A DNA stretch of 64,000 nucleotides from Sphingomonas sp. AX6 (GCF_902506605.1 NZ_LR733979.1:2712008-2776007); one strand, 5' to 3'. Shown: positions 9,778 to 17,213, counted from the stretch's first letter. The notes: generated from the letters alone by a model not told the origin. Made by a program: numbers and translations.

Positions 9778-9802
9778 AGGATGGTGGAGCCGAGGGGGAT
9801 CG
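9778..9802. repeat. Left attachment-site copy (displaced tRNA-Ala 3' end)
   Basis: These 25 bases are identical to 17049-17073, which contain the 3' CCA end and the beginning of the T-arm of tRNA-Ala plus four bases downstream. The match stops abruptly on both sides (G versus C to the left, G versus A to the right). A tRNA-end fragment lying alone next to ku is the usual footprint of site-specific integration. Confidence 0.85.
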
Positions 9803-9922
9803 GCGAAGAACCCCGTAAGCGTTGATAAACAAAGGCCTTTTCTAGACCGCTGTAACGGTTGGGATTGCCGGATGTAACATTTTGAAACCGCTGGCAAGGC
9901 GCAGCGGAAGCCGGAAACCACC

Positions 9923-11029
9923 TCAAACTGACGATTTTTTCGACATTTTTGCCGACCGTCGGATATTGGTGATTGCTAACTTTGAACGGCCACCTTTCAA
10001 AAATTTCGTGACCGGGTCTTCCATTAGAAAATATGCACTAACTCCCACGATAATGGATAATAGGAAGCTAATTGCAGATACTAATATTATGCTCCAAGAG
10101 CTAGGCATATAAATAGATAACCATAATGCAACAGGCACAGTCACTAAATACATTACAATCATATGTGTCAAATAGATCGAATAGGAAGCATCACCCAAAA
10201 CCTTTATCCACTGGGGCCAAAATATTTTATTCTCAAGCGTCAAAAAGGCGAGAAATATAGCCCCTGCTGGCAAACCAAAGAGTAAAACTCGATTTTCTGA
10301 TCCAGTTAAATGGGCGGCAAAGCTGCCAAGCACCATCGCAAAAGCCATCAGCGTGATTACACGATGTCGCGCCGGGTTTGACGAGCACGCTAATGCACCG
10401 ATGGAGGCCCCAATAAGAAACTCAAACAGTAAATCGTTTCCGAACAATTCACTCCATACAGAGGAGCCGAATGAGGAAGTTATGTAGAGAAAAGCGATGA
10501 TTAAAGATAGATTTAGTAGTAAGCTTCCTTTTCTTATTAAAAGTGCAATTGCGAAGCAGGCATAGAAAACTATTTCGTATATCAACGTCCAGCCAACAAC
10601 AACAATCGGTTGCAGGTGACCATACTCACTAAACGATGGCCAAAAAAGAATTCCCATAACCCTATACAGCTGCAAGTCAAACGGCCTGACACCAGTTTGA
10701 ATGTAGACTAAAGATATTGGTATAAGTGTCACTATCGTGACGATTGCGTACATTGGCCAGATGCGAAGGACACGCTGCCTAAAAAAGTGTGTAACCGTTT
10801 TCTTTTGCTTCAGATATGGCTCAGAAATCCAAACCATCAGAAATCCGCTGAGTATAAAGAATATGTCTACGCCAATACTTCCAAGCTCAATTGCCCACTG
10901 AGATGGAATTATTTGGGCAGACTTTGCATCGTCCGGATACCGGTGAATAGAGATGAGTATGGCGTGATGCACGACTACAGCGGCTGCAGCTACGCCACGT
11001 AGCGCCTGCAACGATACAAGCTCTCTCAA
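9923..11029 (-). CDS. Acyltransferase family 3 membrane protein (OafA/ExoZ-like)
   Basis: A 368-residue integral membrane acyltransferase. The N-terminus SLQALRGVAAAAVVVHHAIL contains the family R-G-x-A-A/V pattern with the conserved His, followed by DIFFILSGFLMVW and RIWPMYAIVTIV, all standard for the acyltransferase 3 family that O-acylates exopolysaccharide, LPS or glycans. About ten hydrophobic segments are visible. The start is TTG at 11029 with GAGG seven bases upstream. The gene is strikingly AT-rich (many AAA, ATT, TTA codons) compared with its neighbours, pointing to recent transfer. It sits at the distal end of the tRNA-Ala element and has no visible polysaccharide partner genes. 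Confidence 0.85.
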   Translation of the reverse strand: MRELVSLQALRGVAAAAVVVHHAILISIHRYPDDAKSAQIIPSQWAIELGSIGVDIFFILSGFLMVWISEPYLKQKKTVTHFFRQRVLRIWPMYAIVTIVTLIPISLVYIQTGVRPFDLQLYRVMGILFWPSFSEYGHLQPIVVVGWTLIYEIVFYACFAIALLIRKGSLLLNLSLIIAFLYITSSFGSSVWSELFGNDLLFEFLIGASIGALACSSNPARHRVITLMAFAMVLGSFAAHLTGSENRVLLFGLPAGAIFLAFLTLENKIFWPQWIKVLGDASYSIYLTHMIVMYLVTVPVALWLSIYMPSSWSIILVSAISFLLSIIVGVSAYFLMEDPVTKFLKGGRSKLAITNIRRSAKMSKKSSV

Positions 11030-11521
11030 AACGATCCTCGGGCAATTTCAGTTGCTTGGGCTCTAACTTGGTCCATCCCTGCAGGTCGTTACACATGAGT
11101 GCAAGTTTGTTAAAGCGCTCACTCAGCACAAACATCCGCCCATCGCCCGGCCACCGCACATGGGTTTGTCAAAGACGATACGACGCCCCACGCCTAATTT
11201 CATTCCGGTATTTAATAATCGTCGAGATAACGGCCGCTCCCCGCTCGCACAGCCTACGACCTATTTTCGACGGAGAATTGCGAGAGGGTAATCAGACAAG
11301 TGTTAGCGCCTTAGCTCCCCCGTATCCCTGCCACTCGGCTGGCGATTATGACACGCGTGGCGCGTCCTGCATTATCGCGCGCGGTTCTTCATCCCTGCAG
11401 GGCGTGTCACTAAATCCACGCTCCATCTTAGCCAGATCGATGATGGCCGGACCGGGAACGACTTGCTCGCCTCACTGTTCATGGGTATACGTTCGTTGAC
11501 TAGTGAACAGGGGCTGCCGAA
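11030..11521. other. Non-coding spacer between divergent acyltransferase and recombinase genes
   Basis: About 490 bp with no convincing coding frame; the one longer frame is rich in Cys/Ser/Arg/His and has no family features. It must contain promoters for the two divergent genes. CCCTGCAGG occurs at 11083-11091 and again near 11393. A TTGACT lies at 11497-11502, shortly before the recombinase start. No strong terminator or structured RNA is seen. Confidence 0.5.
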
Positions 11522-12202
11522 ATGAACCTCCGACGCATGACCAAAGCTGTGGCCTACCTACGTGTCAGCACGGACAAGCAAGGGCTGAGCGGCCTAGGCA
11601 TGGAAGCTCAGCGGGAAGCCGTGGCACGATACGTCGCCGCAAACGATCTCGAGCTTGTCGGGGAGTATATCGAAATTGAGACTGGCAAAGGTGCCAATGC
11701 CCTGTCCAAGCGTCCGAAGCTTGTTGCCGCCCTTGCTGATGCGAAGAAGGCCAAGGCTGGCCTGATTATCGCCAAGCTGGATCGACTGGCACGTAATGTC
11801 CATTTCATCTCAGGGCTGATGGAGACAGGCGTAGAGTTTGCCGTCGCCGATATGCCGAACGCGGATCGCTTCCAGCTTCATCTGTTCGCTGCCCTAGCTG
11901 AGAAAGAGGCCGAAGTCATAAGCCAACGGACCAAAGCCGCGCTAGCCGCTGCCAAGGAACGGGGAACGGTACTGGGGAAGCACGGTAAAACCCTAGCCGC
12001 TGCCAACAAGGCTGAGGCGATGGACCGGCTTGAACCTCTCTCCGCTAATCTACTGGCATTGAAGGCTGAGGGCTTGTCCATGCGTAGAATGGTCGAGGCC
12101 TTGAATGACCGGGGCATCCCTTCGCCAGCCGGGGGCCGGTGGCATCCATCCAGCTTGCACAAGGCGCTTGCTCGATTGGAACGGGGGCACTCGACAAGCT
12201 GA
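11522..12202 (+). CDS. Small serine recombinase (resolvase/invertase family)
   Basis: A 226-residue site-specific recombinase. The N-terminal resolvase domain carries the nucleophile in AYLRVSTDKQ (Ser16), then LIIAKLDRLARN with the catalytic Arg pair, and FAALAEKEAEVISQRTKAALAAAKERG forming the long E-helix. Residues about 175-222 (GLSMRRMVEALNDRGI, GGRWHPSSLHKALARL) form a short DNA-binding HTH. It lacks the long C-terminal and zinc regions of large serine integrases. ATG 11522 is favoured over 11537 because AGGGGC lies eight bases before it. It may resolve, invert or excise DNA in the element, with the non-coding region downstream as a candidate site. Confidence 0.9.
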   Translation: MNLRRMTKAVAYLRVSTDKQGLSGLGMEAQREAVARYVAANDLELVGEYIEIETGKGANALSKRPKLVAALADAKKAKAGLIIAKLDRLARNVHFISGLMETGVEFAVADMPNADRFQLHLFAALAEKEAEVISQRTKAALAAAKERGTVLGKHGKTLAAANKAEAMDRLEPLSANLLALKAEGLSMRRMVEALNDRGIPSPAGGRWHPSSLHKALARLERGHSTS

Positions 12203-13090
12203 CGGGGGCGGGCGGATTGAATGCCCGCTAGATTGCCTCAGGACGCTCGACAGGCTTGGTCGGAAGACTTTAGGCTATCGACTAGCCGGTTCCACTAATA
12301 TGGGCCTCTACGGGGCGGTGAGAAGCCGGTCCCTTTCAGTACCGTATTGCAGTACAAAAACTATGACACCTCTCCCGGCATTTGGCCGGGGAACGCCCGA
12401 CAGTGCGTAACTGTAGATACCATAGAGGCGTGCCGATAAGGCGCGGGTATCACGACGGCGGCTCTGCAAGCTAATTCTCAATCCACTCAGGATCATGCGA
12501 ACTTTGCATCGGCCCAGTCCCTATATCTATCTGCTGAGGATAGACCGAGTAAACCCATGGATATCCATGGAAACCGGAGAGGGACGACGGCGGATGCAGC
12601 TAATAACTCATCCATCTAGGATCATATTAATACATGTGTCCTACGCGAAAATCTGATCCTTACTTTGGCGCGCGATACCATTCCTCCGGTTAAATGCAGT
12701 GAGCATTCATAAAAGCTAACCAGTCTTAATGGATCTAAGCCTATGCATTCTGGTTCTGTGATAATGGTTCTCGGGATGCCGAGCTGCAACCCTGCATTTA
12801 ATCTGAGGAATGATAGCAATATCAAGCTACCTATCGACGGCGGATAGATAGCAATTACTCTGCTCTAAGCAGCCACGCCTTTCCTGATAGTTCAAGTGGC
12901 TTTCAGCGGCCTTCCGGTGGCTTACGCGGAAGGTAAGGCTTGCTTGATCCTGATCGTATCGGCTCCCGCTCGAGGAGCATTAACGGGATCAACTATCATC
13001 ACCTGCGTTTATGTTTCCGTTTAATACGGAAGCAAGCGGGATATCTCTCTTTCACATTGGGACAAGTTCCTACTGACACAAGGATCATCT
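12203..13090. other. Long non-coding region of the element with several inverted repeats
   Basis: Nearly 890 bp without a plausible gene; frames are short and lack start signals. Structured pieces seen: hairpin CCCGGC-ATTTG-GCCGGG at 12374-12390; TCTATC/GATAGA at 12526-12544; a 16-bp perfect palindrome at 12555-12570; CCTTCCG/CGGAAGG at 12910-12933; GCTCC/GGAGC at 12962-12978. The octamer AGGATCAT appears at 12489, 12618 and 13081, the first two inside a longer imperfect repeat beginning CTCA-TCCA. It could be a recombinase site, an origin, a structured RNA or a long leader for the operon at 13091; the sequence does not decide. Confidence 0.55.
12555..12570. promoter_or_regulatory. 16-bp perfect palindrome CCATGGATATCCATGG
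   Basis: CCATGGATATCCATGG is identical to its reverse complement and lies in the non-coding region of the element, about 520 bp before the first gene of the unknown operon. Such a site suits a dimeric DNA-binding protein. No partner protein is identified, so function is unassigned. Confidence 0.5.
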
Positions 13091-13360
13091 ATGACAATCG
13101 CAACCGTCGATACCAGCAGGATCGATAACAAGCGCGTTGCTGAGTATCTTGCCTCGACCGACCGTCGCGTAACCATAGGCGTTCGTTTCACTCTGGAAGC
13201 CCTTGGTATCCAGCTTCCCAATTTCTTGCAGCGTAAACCGGCAGGTCGACCGGGACGTGCGGCACTTATGGCCGCTGCCGATAAGGATAGCGGGACCATC
13301 TACAGCTACCGGGATGAAAAACTGCGCATTGGCGCATTCGCTCCCAAGAGCACTCGATAA
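13091..13360 (+). CDS. Hypothetical small basic protein of the tRNA-Ala element
   Basis: An 89-residue protein with no family I recognise. Residues 20-45 (ASTDRRVTIGVRFTLEALGI) could form short helices. The segment FLQRKPAGRPGRAALMAAA around 47-65 is basic with a GRP core that faintly resembles an AT-hook. The end is Lys/Arg rich. An AAGGATCAT sequence sits just ahead of the ATG and may serve as ribosome-binding site. It is the first gene after the long non-coding region and is followed after 30 bp by the next gene, so it probably belongs to the same transcript. Excisionase or transcription factor are possible roles, both speculative. Confidence 0.65.
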   Translation: MTIATVDTSRIDNKRVAEYLASTDRRVTIGVRFTLEALGIQLPNFLQRKPAGRPGRAALMAAADKDSGTIYSYRDEKLRIGAFAPKSTR

Positions 13361-13390
13361 AGCCGGCCCAATTTAACAATAGGAAATACC

Positions 13391-13897
13391 ATGAAAAATG
13401 TACGTAGCTCAGCGGCGATTGTTGCTGAGATTGAAGCCCTGCGCGCTGATCTACGAAAGGTGAATGCCGCCGTCGATATCATCGGTAAGCCTGCTGTCAG
13501 CAAGGTCGAACAGATTACTGATGCCCTTAAGGTAGCGCAGGATAAGCTTGCCGACGCCTTGGCGGATGAAGTTGTCGAAGCTCGCAATAAGCGCCTATCG
13601 AGCTTCACTGATATCCGCGTCGATTATGCTCGTGGCAATAGCGTATTAAGCACTGCATTTACGATCCATTACAACCGCAGTAGCTACGACTATCGGATTG
13701 GGATGAGTGTTCCCCAATCCCACAAATGCAATGGGTTTGCGGCTCTTGATGACCATGCGTTTGAGTACCTATTGAATGTGAAGCCTGAGGCGATCCCAGC
13801 CGAGATACTGGCGCTGGCTCCCGGTGATCCACATGCCGCCTTTGATGTTTACCTCGCAGGAAAGAGGCGGGGATATCTCAAGGCTCTCGTTGTTTAA
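13391..13897 (+). CDS. Hypothetical protein with N-terminal coiled coil (tRNA-Ala element)
   Basis: A 168-residue protein without a recognisable family. The first 65 residues are heptad-like and charged (AAIVAEIEALRADLRKVNA, then ITDALKVAQDKLADALADEV), suggesting a coiled-coil helix pair. The rest (ITDIRVDYARGNS-type region, YDYRIGMSVPQSHK, FEYLLNVKPEAIPAEILAL) looks like a mixed alpha/beta domain. An AATAGGAAATACC sequence lies before the ATG. The stop TAA shares its last A with the ATG of the next gene (TAATG), a sign of translational coupling. Confidence 0.7.
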   Translation: MKNVRSSAAIVAEIEALRADLRKVNAAVDIIGKPAVSKVEQITDALKVAQDKLADALADEVVEARNKRLSSFTDIRVDYARGNSVLSTAFTIHYNRSSYDYRIGMSVPQSHKCNGFAALDDHAFEYLLNVKPEAIPAEILALAPGDPHAAFDVYLAGKRRGYLKALVV

Positions 13898-14460
13898 TGC
13901 CAGATTGGCATGACCGGGGAACGGGCATGGCACCAGAGCCATCCCCCCCGGATTACGTTCCGAAGGCTCACCTTTTCCCGCAGACGCTAGATGACCTGAT
14001 GCAGCGAGCAGGCCCCTATGACCGCGCTGCAAAGGCTCATGTCGAATGGACCGGGGTTTCCGTCTGGCTAATGAAGACCGATTGTAGTGCCCAGCTTGAG
14101 GCCGCTGGATTACCGTTCGCCGTCGCTGATCTATCGGTTCTCCTAGTCAAGGAAGCTGAAGAACATGACGCGGGTTGGCCCCGCCTGTCAGGCCCCAGCG
14201 CAATCCCTGCACTCTACGGCTACTCCCCAGACAGCCAATGCGAAGCCCGTCGTTCTGCCGCTCAAGTTCGCTCGATGTGGGAAGCCCAAGGCGGTCCGTA
14301 TGTTCGGCCTAGCGATTGCAAGTTCGCCTTTCAGTACCTTGCCGCCTGCATCCGTAAGGGCGTTATCCCGCCCATTCCGGCCTTTGGCGACGTTGGTCCC
14401 AGCTCGACGGAGAAACCGGCGAGGCCGCACATTCTAAACATGTACAAGGAAAACACATGA
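13897..14460 (+). CDS. Hypothetical protein (tRNA-Ala element), middle gene of coupled trio
   Basis: A 187-residue unknown protein that starts on the last base of the previous stop and ends in ATGA overlap with the next start, so the three genes are translated as a unit. It contains HVEWTGVSVWLMKTDCSAQLE, a central acidic helix (VADLSVLLVKEAEEHDAGW), then RSAAQVRSMWEAQGG and FAFQYLAACIRKGVIPP. Three or four Cys residues are scattered and do not form a zinc motif. No signal peptide or membrane segment is seen. It could be an assembly, packaging or regulatory component, but nothing identifies it. Confidence 0.7.
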   Translation: MPDWHDRGTGMAPEPSPPDYVPKAHLFPQTLDDLMQRAGPYDRAAKAHVEWTGVSVWLMKTDCSAQLEAAGLPFAVADLSVLLVKEAEEHDAGWPRLSGPSAIPALYGYSPDSQCEARRSAAQVRSMWEAQGGPYVRPSDCKFAFQYLAACIRKGVIPPIPAFGDVGPSSTEKPARPHILNMYKENT

Positions 14461-15290
14461 CCGCATTGACTGCCCGCCAATCCCTAAAGGTGAAGGCGGC
14501 TCTATCCCTTATTGCTATACACGGTCACAATCCCCGCACTGTACAGAAGGAAGCCCAGGCCCAAATTGCCAAGGGCCATCCGGCGAAAGTGGCGTACTCT
14601 GCCGCCCTCAATGCCTTCACGGCTCGAGTGCCCGCCTTGCGGGATACCCTGTCGATCGCTGTCGAACTTATCGAACATAGCGATGATGCTACCGTTACCC
14701 GATATGACACGGCGCTGTCTGCCTACAATGACAGTGGTGACGAAAGCCATCTCGATAGTCTCGCTCCGATGATCCTTGAGGACGCTAAGGCGCTGGCAAA
14801 TAGCATGGGCGAAGTAACTGAGGCCGATGCCGCTGACTGGACCGTTGACGATGCTTTAGGCAGCACGGTCGAAGCCTATGCTGACACCCCCGATGTACCG
14901 GAAGCTTCCACGATCCCGCCCGGTTCAACGATCAATAGCTCGTTCGGCTTCAATGGCCTTCCCGCCCCAGCTTCGCAGGCTCCCACCGCGCCCGCTCAGG
15001 CACCGGCAACGGGGCCGCAGTGGGTCATGGGTCCAACCGGCTATGTTCTGTCTGAGCAGGCTCCCAGCGGCCCTGCCGTGGGCGAGAGTGCAAGCGGCTA
15101 TGATCCCTACAAAGGCGGGCAGGATATCACCGGCATTCGCGTACCCCAGACCGGGGAAAAGGCCCGTCGCTCGCATGGCACCCCGGTAGGGGACATCAAG
15201 TTCGTCCAATCCGCTACCGGCGTCCGCATCGCGCCGACCGGAGAAAAGGCCCGCCAAGAGGCTGGCGTTCCGCTCGGACCCGACGCCTAA
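14457..15290 (+). CDS. Hypothetical protein with Ala/Pro linker and C-terminal tandem repeat (tRNA-Ala element)
   Basis: A 277-residue unknown protein. Residues 1-125 are helical, with a basic N-terminal part (ARQSLKVKAALSLIAIHGHN) and then an acidic part. Residues about 140-215 form an Ala/Pro/Gly/Ser-rich linker (PAPASQAPTAPAQAPATGP) ending in WVMGPTGYVLSEQ. The last 54 residues hold two related units: ITGIRVPQTGEKARRSHGTP and ATGVRIAPTGEKARQEAGVP. That design suits an adaptor or structural protein with a peptide-repeat tail. It is translationally coupled (ATGA) to the gene before it and converges with the integrase gene. Confidence 0.7.
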   Translation: MTALTARQSLKVKAALSLIAIHGHNPRTVQKEAQAQIAKGHPAKVAYSAALNAFTARVPALRDTLSIAVELIEHSDDATVTRYDTALSAYNDSGDESHLDSLAPMILEDAKALANSMGEVTEADAADWTVDDALGSTVEAYADTPDVPEASTIPPGSTINSSFGFNGLPAPASQAPTAPAQAPATGPQWVMGPTGYVLSEQAPSGPAVGESASGYDPYKGGQDITGIRVPQTGEKARRSHGTPVGDIKFVQSATGVRIAPTGEKARQEAGVPLGPDA

Positions 15291-15351
15291 ACGCCTGCCC
15301 TGTATCTGGCCATGTGAAACTCGCTGGGGCTCGCTTGGCAATCTCGGCCCT

Positions 15352-15415
15352 ACAGATACCCGAACGCATCCTATCGGCTCCTAGCGAGGCTGAGCTGGGC
15401 AATTCGGGTATCTGT
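15352..15415. repeat. 13-bp inverted repeat between the convergent operon and integrase
   Basis: ACAGATACCCGAA at 15352-15364 and TTCGGGTATCTGT at 15403-15415 are exact complements separated by 38 bases. A related GTATCTG occurs at 15302-15308. Lying between two convergent 3' ends, it may fold into a stem that ends transcription from both sides, though there is no T-run. Its closeness to the integrase gene also leaves room for a recombination-protein binding site. Confidence 0.55.
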
Positions 15416-15426
15416 ATGTTCGGGCT

Positions 15427-16962
15427 TCAGACCTTTCCGACCAGCAGCCCCGGCACACGGTAAGTTGCCATCGCCTCGGCCAAGCCGTGTAGATCATACC
15501 CACTGCCGTAATCGTCCGCCACGTCTTTGCCAGCATGGCCCATGATCTGCCTTTGAACGCCCTCCGGCATTCTAGCCCTACGACTGTAATCTTTGAACGT
15601 ATGGCGAAACGAATGAAAAACCTTTCGCTTATCGGTAATGCCGCAGACTTTCCGCATATATGGGCCGAACCATTCGCCCCATTTGGCCGTAAGACGGCCA
15701 TAGATATTGGGCACTAGGTCAGGAAACACCCTTCCCTGTTGATCTTTCAAGGCCTCGACGTAGGCGATGAAACCGAGCCGCTCTAGCTCAGGATGCAACG
15801 GCACAAGTCTTTCACTTGCTGCATTCTTGATCCGGTTAGCCTGTCCCCGTTCGTCGGTACTTTCGGTGATATGCAGGAACCATCCGGCCAGCATCTTGCC
15901 ATCTTTATCGGGATAATTTCGACGCTGCACGTCGGACACTCGAAGCTGTCCAATTTCTTCCAGCCGCGCTCCGGTAAATAGACCTAGCAGAGGAAGCCAA
16001 TACGCCGCCTCACCTTTGCCGCCCTTAGGTCGATCCCCATTGGCATAGACCGGGCTGGCGAAGATGGCCTGCAATTCGTCCAGTGCGAACGGGAGCCGCT
16101 TCCCCTTACCGCTATCCGCAACCTTAACGCTAATGCCCTCAGCTACGTTCGCTGGCGCTAGATCGTTCTGATACGCCCAGCCCAGCAGGGTCCGCAGCCG
16201 GGAGAGCTTCATATTGGTATTGGCGACGGACTGCCCCTCAGCAAGCAGCTTGTCTTTGAACGCCAACACGTCCTGCCGGGTAATCCGCTCAACCGGCTTC
16301 CGTTCAGTGCGAGCATAAAACCATTCGGCAACGGAGCGATGCGTGTCCTTGCCCTTGGGAACGACACCGCGCTCTGTAGCCCAGCGATCTAGGATATCCT
16401 TGTCGAGATACAAGCCGGACGCGGTAGAAGGCTGGCACTCTATGGCCTGAGTTTCCTTTACCGATGCGCGGGCAATTCGGCCGTAGCGAGAACGTAGAGC
16501 GGCTATGTCCGCCCCAGCTTTCTCTCGCTCATGCTCGACTAGCAGCCTGCCCGCCCTAGCAATGTCGGCTATTGATCCCTCAGGTTCTCTGCCCTCACTC
16601 AGGTCATTCATGACCCGGCCAAGTCTCTCAGCTTCCGTATCAGCGGCGAATAGCTCGTTGGCTATATCGTCGGCCTGTTGCTGGTCATGCTCCCACTGCC
16701 GCCTATCTCGCTCGATTTGAGCAGCGGACCTAGGAGGGGTCGTCTGGGACTTCAGCTTCCCGGCTAGGGACCGGGCAGCGTCCGCTAGCAGCTTGTCAGT
16801 CTCGACAGTGTGAGCAGGGATGCGCCGCTTCGCCTCACTTCGATCCTTGGACCGAAGCGACAGCATAAACTCAGCCCGACCGCCAAAGACAGGCCGAAGC
16901 TCCACGGGAATTGCCCGCCGAAAATAATAAACTGAACCGCGTTTCGCGAGGTAGGTACACAT
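15427..16962 (-). CDS. int: Tyrosine recombinase / integrase of the tRNA-Ala element
   Basis: A 511-residue phage-type integrase expected to catalyse integration and excision at the tRNA-Ala 3' end. The N-terminus YLAKRGSVYYFRRAIPVELR is the arm-binding region seen in many proteobacterial integrases. Residues about 205-290 form the SAM-like core-binding domain. The catalytic domain shows Arg in LFTGARLEEIGQLRVSDV, HSFRHTFKDYSRRA with the H-x-x-R pair, and MGHAGKDVADDYGSGY with the final His and the nucleophile Tyr. The start ATG 16962 has AGGGG nine bases upstream. A perfect palindrome stands just ahead of it. Family length is normal, so it looks intact. Confidence 0.93.
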   Translation of the reverse strand: MCTYLAKRGSVYYFRRAIPVELRPVFGGRAEFMLSLRSKDRSEAKRRIPAHTVETDKLLADAARSLAGKLKSQTTPPRSAAQIERDRRQWEHDQQQADDIANELFAADTEAERLGRVMNDLSEGREPEGSIADIARAGRLLVEHEREKAGADIAALRSRYGRIARASVKETQAIECQPSTASGLYLDKDILDRWATERGVVPKGKDTHRSVAEWFYARTERKPVERITRQDVLAFKDKLLAEGQSVANTNMKLSRLRTLLGWAYQNDLAPANVAEGISVKVADSGKGKRLPFALDELQAIFASPVYANGDRPKGGKGEAAYWLPLLGLFTGARLEEIGQLRVSDVQRRNYPDKDGKMLAGWFLHITESTDERGQANRIKNAASERLVPLHPELERLGFIAYVEALKDQQGRVFPDLVPNIYGRLTAKWGEWFGPYMRKVCGITDKRKVFHSFRHTFKDYSRRARMPEGVQRQIMGHAGKDVADDYGSGYDLHGLAEAMATYRVPGLLVGKV

Positions 16963-16975
16963 GGCTATCGCCCCT

Positions 16976-16989
16976 GTTACATCTGTAAC
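16976..16989. promoter_or_regulatory. GTTACA-TC-TGTAAC palindrome upstream of integrase
   Basis: A 6+2+6 perfect palindrome 14 bases before the integrase start codon. The half-site TGTAAC also occurs twice near the other end of the element (9851-9856 and 9873-9878). Such repeated half-sites at both ends could be integrase arm-type or excisionase sites, or an operator for the integrase promoter. This is inferred from position only. Confidence 0.45.
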
Positions 16990-17048
16990 AGCCGCCTGTA
17001 AAAAGCCTATGTTCCACTGATTTTAGCTGTCAAATCAACAGCTTAAGC

Positions 17049-17073
17049 AGGATGGTGGAGCCGAGGGGGATCG
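17049..17073. repeat. Right attachment-site copy within tRNA-Ala 3' end
   Basis: The 25 bases are identical to 9778-9802. They include the CCA end, discriminator, acceptor 3' strand and part of the T-arm of the minus-strand tRNA-Ala, plus four bases beyond it. Integration therefore rebuilt a complete tRNA from element-borne DNA. Confidence 0.85.
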
Positions 17074-17128
17074 AACCCCTGACCTTTCGCATGCCATGCG
17101 AACGCTCTCCCAGCTGAGCTACGGCCCC
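17053..17128 (-). tRNA. tRNA-Ala(GGC), integration target
   Basis: A 76-nt cloverleaf read on the minus strand: acceptor GGGGCCG/CGGCTCC, D-arm TAGCTCAGCTGGGAGAG, anticodon stem-loop TTCGC-ATGGCAT-GCGAA giving GGC, T-arm GGTTCGATCCC, encoded CCA. The gene is intact. Its 3' end is duplicated 7.27 kb away as the other border of the integrated element. Confidence 0.95.
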
Positions 17129-17213
17129 ATCCGCTGGACAGGCGTGGCACCTAATCGGGCCTCGCCGGTTTGGCAAGCGGGCTTTCGCGCCGCTTGCCGT
17201 TATTTCCGAAATA

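Larger units (their letters stand above)
9778..17073. mobile_element. Integrated genetic element in tRNA-Ala (about 7.3 kb)
   Basis: A perfect 25-bp direct repeat occurs at 9778-9802 and 17049-17073. The right copy forms the 3' end of an intact tRNA-Ala on the minus strand, and a tyrosine integrase gene ends its upstream side only 90 bp away. Content from left to right: AT-rich acyltransferase, serine recombinase, a long non-coding stretch, four small unknown genes, integrase. Most of the interior is visibly lower in GC and uses different codons from the flanks. No replication, conjugation or phage structural gene is recognisable, so it looks like a small genomic island or a mobilisable satellite. 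Confidence 0.85.

Noticed and set aside
11056..11499. 147-residue plus-strand frame between the acyltransferase and serine recombinase genes
   Set aside because: Composition is not protein-like (clusters of Ser, Arg, His, Pro and Cys), there is no ribosome-binding site, and it fills the promoter region of two divergent genes.
12308..12825. Short frames of 60-70 residues inside the non-coding region of the element
   Set aside because: No start signals, no protein-like composition, and they cross the hairpins and repeats.
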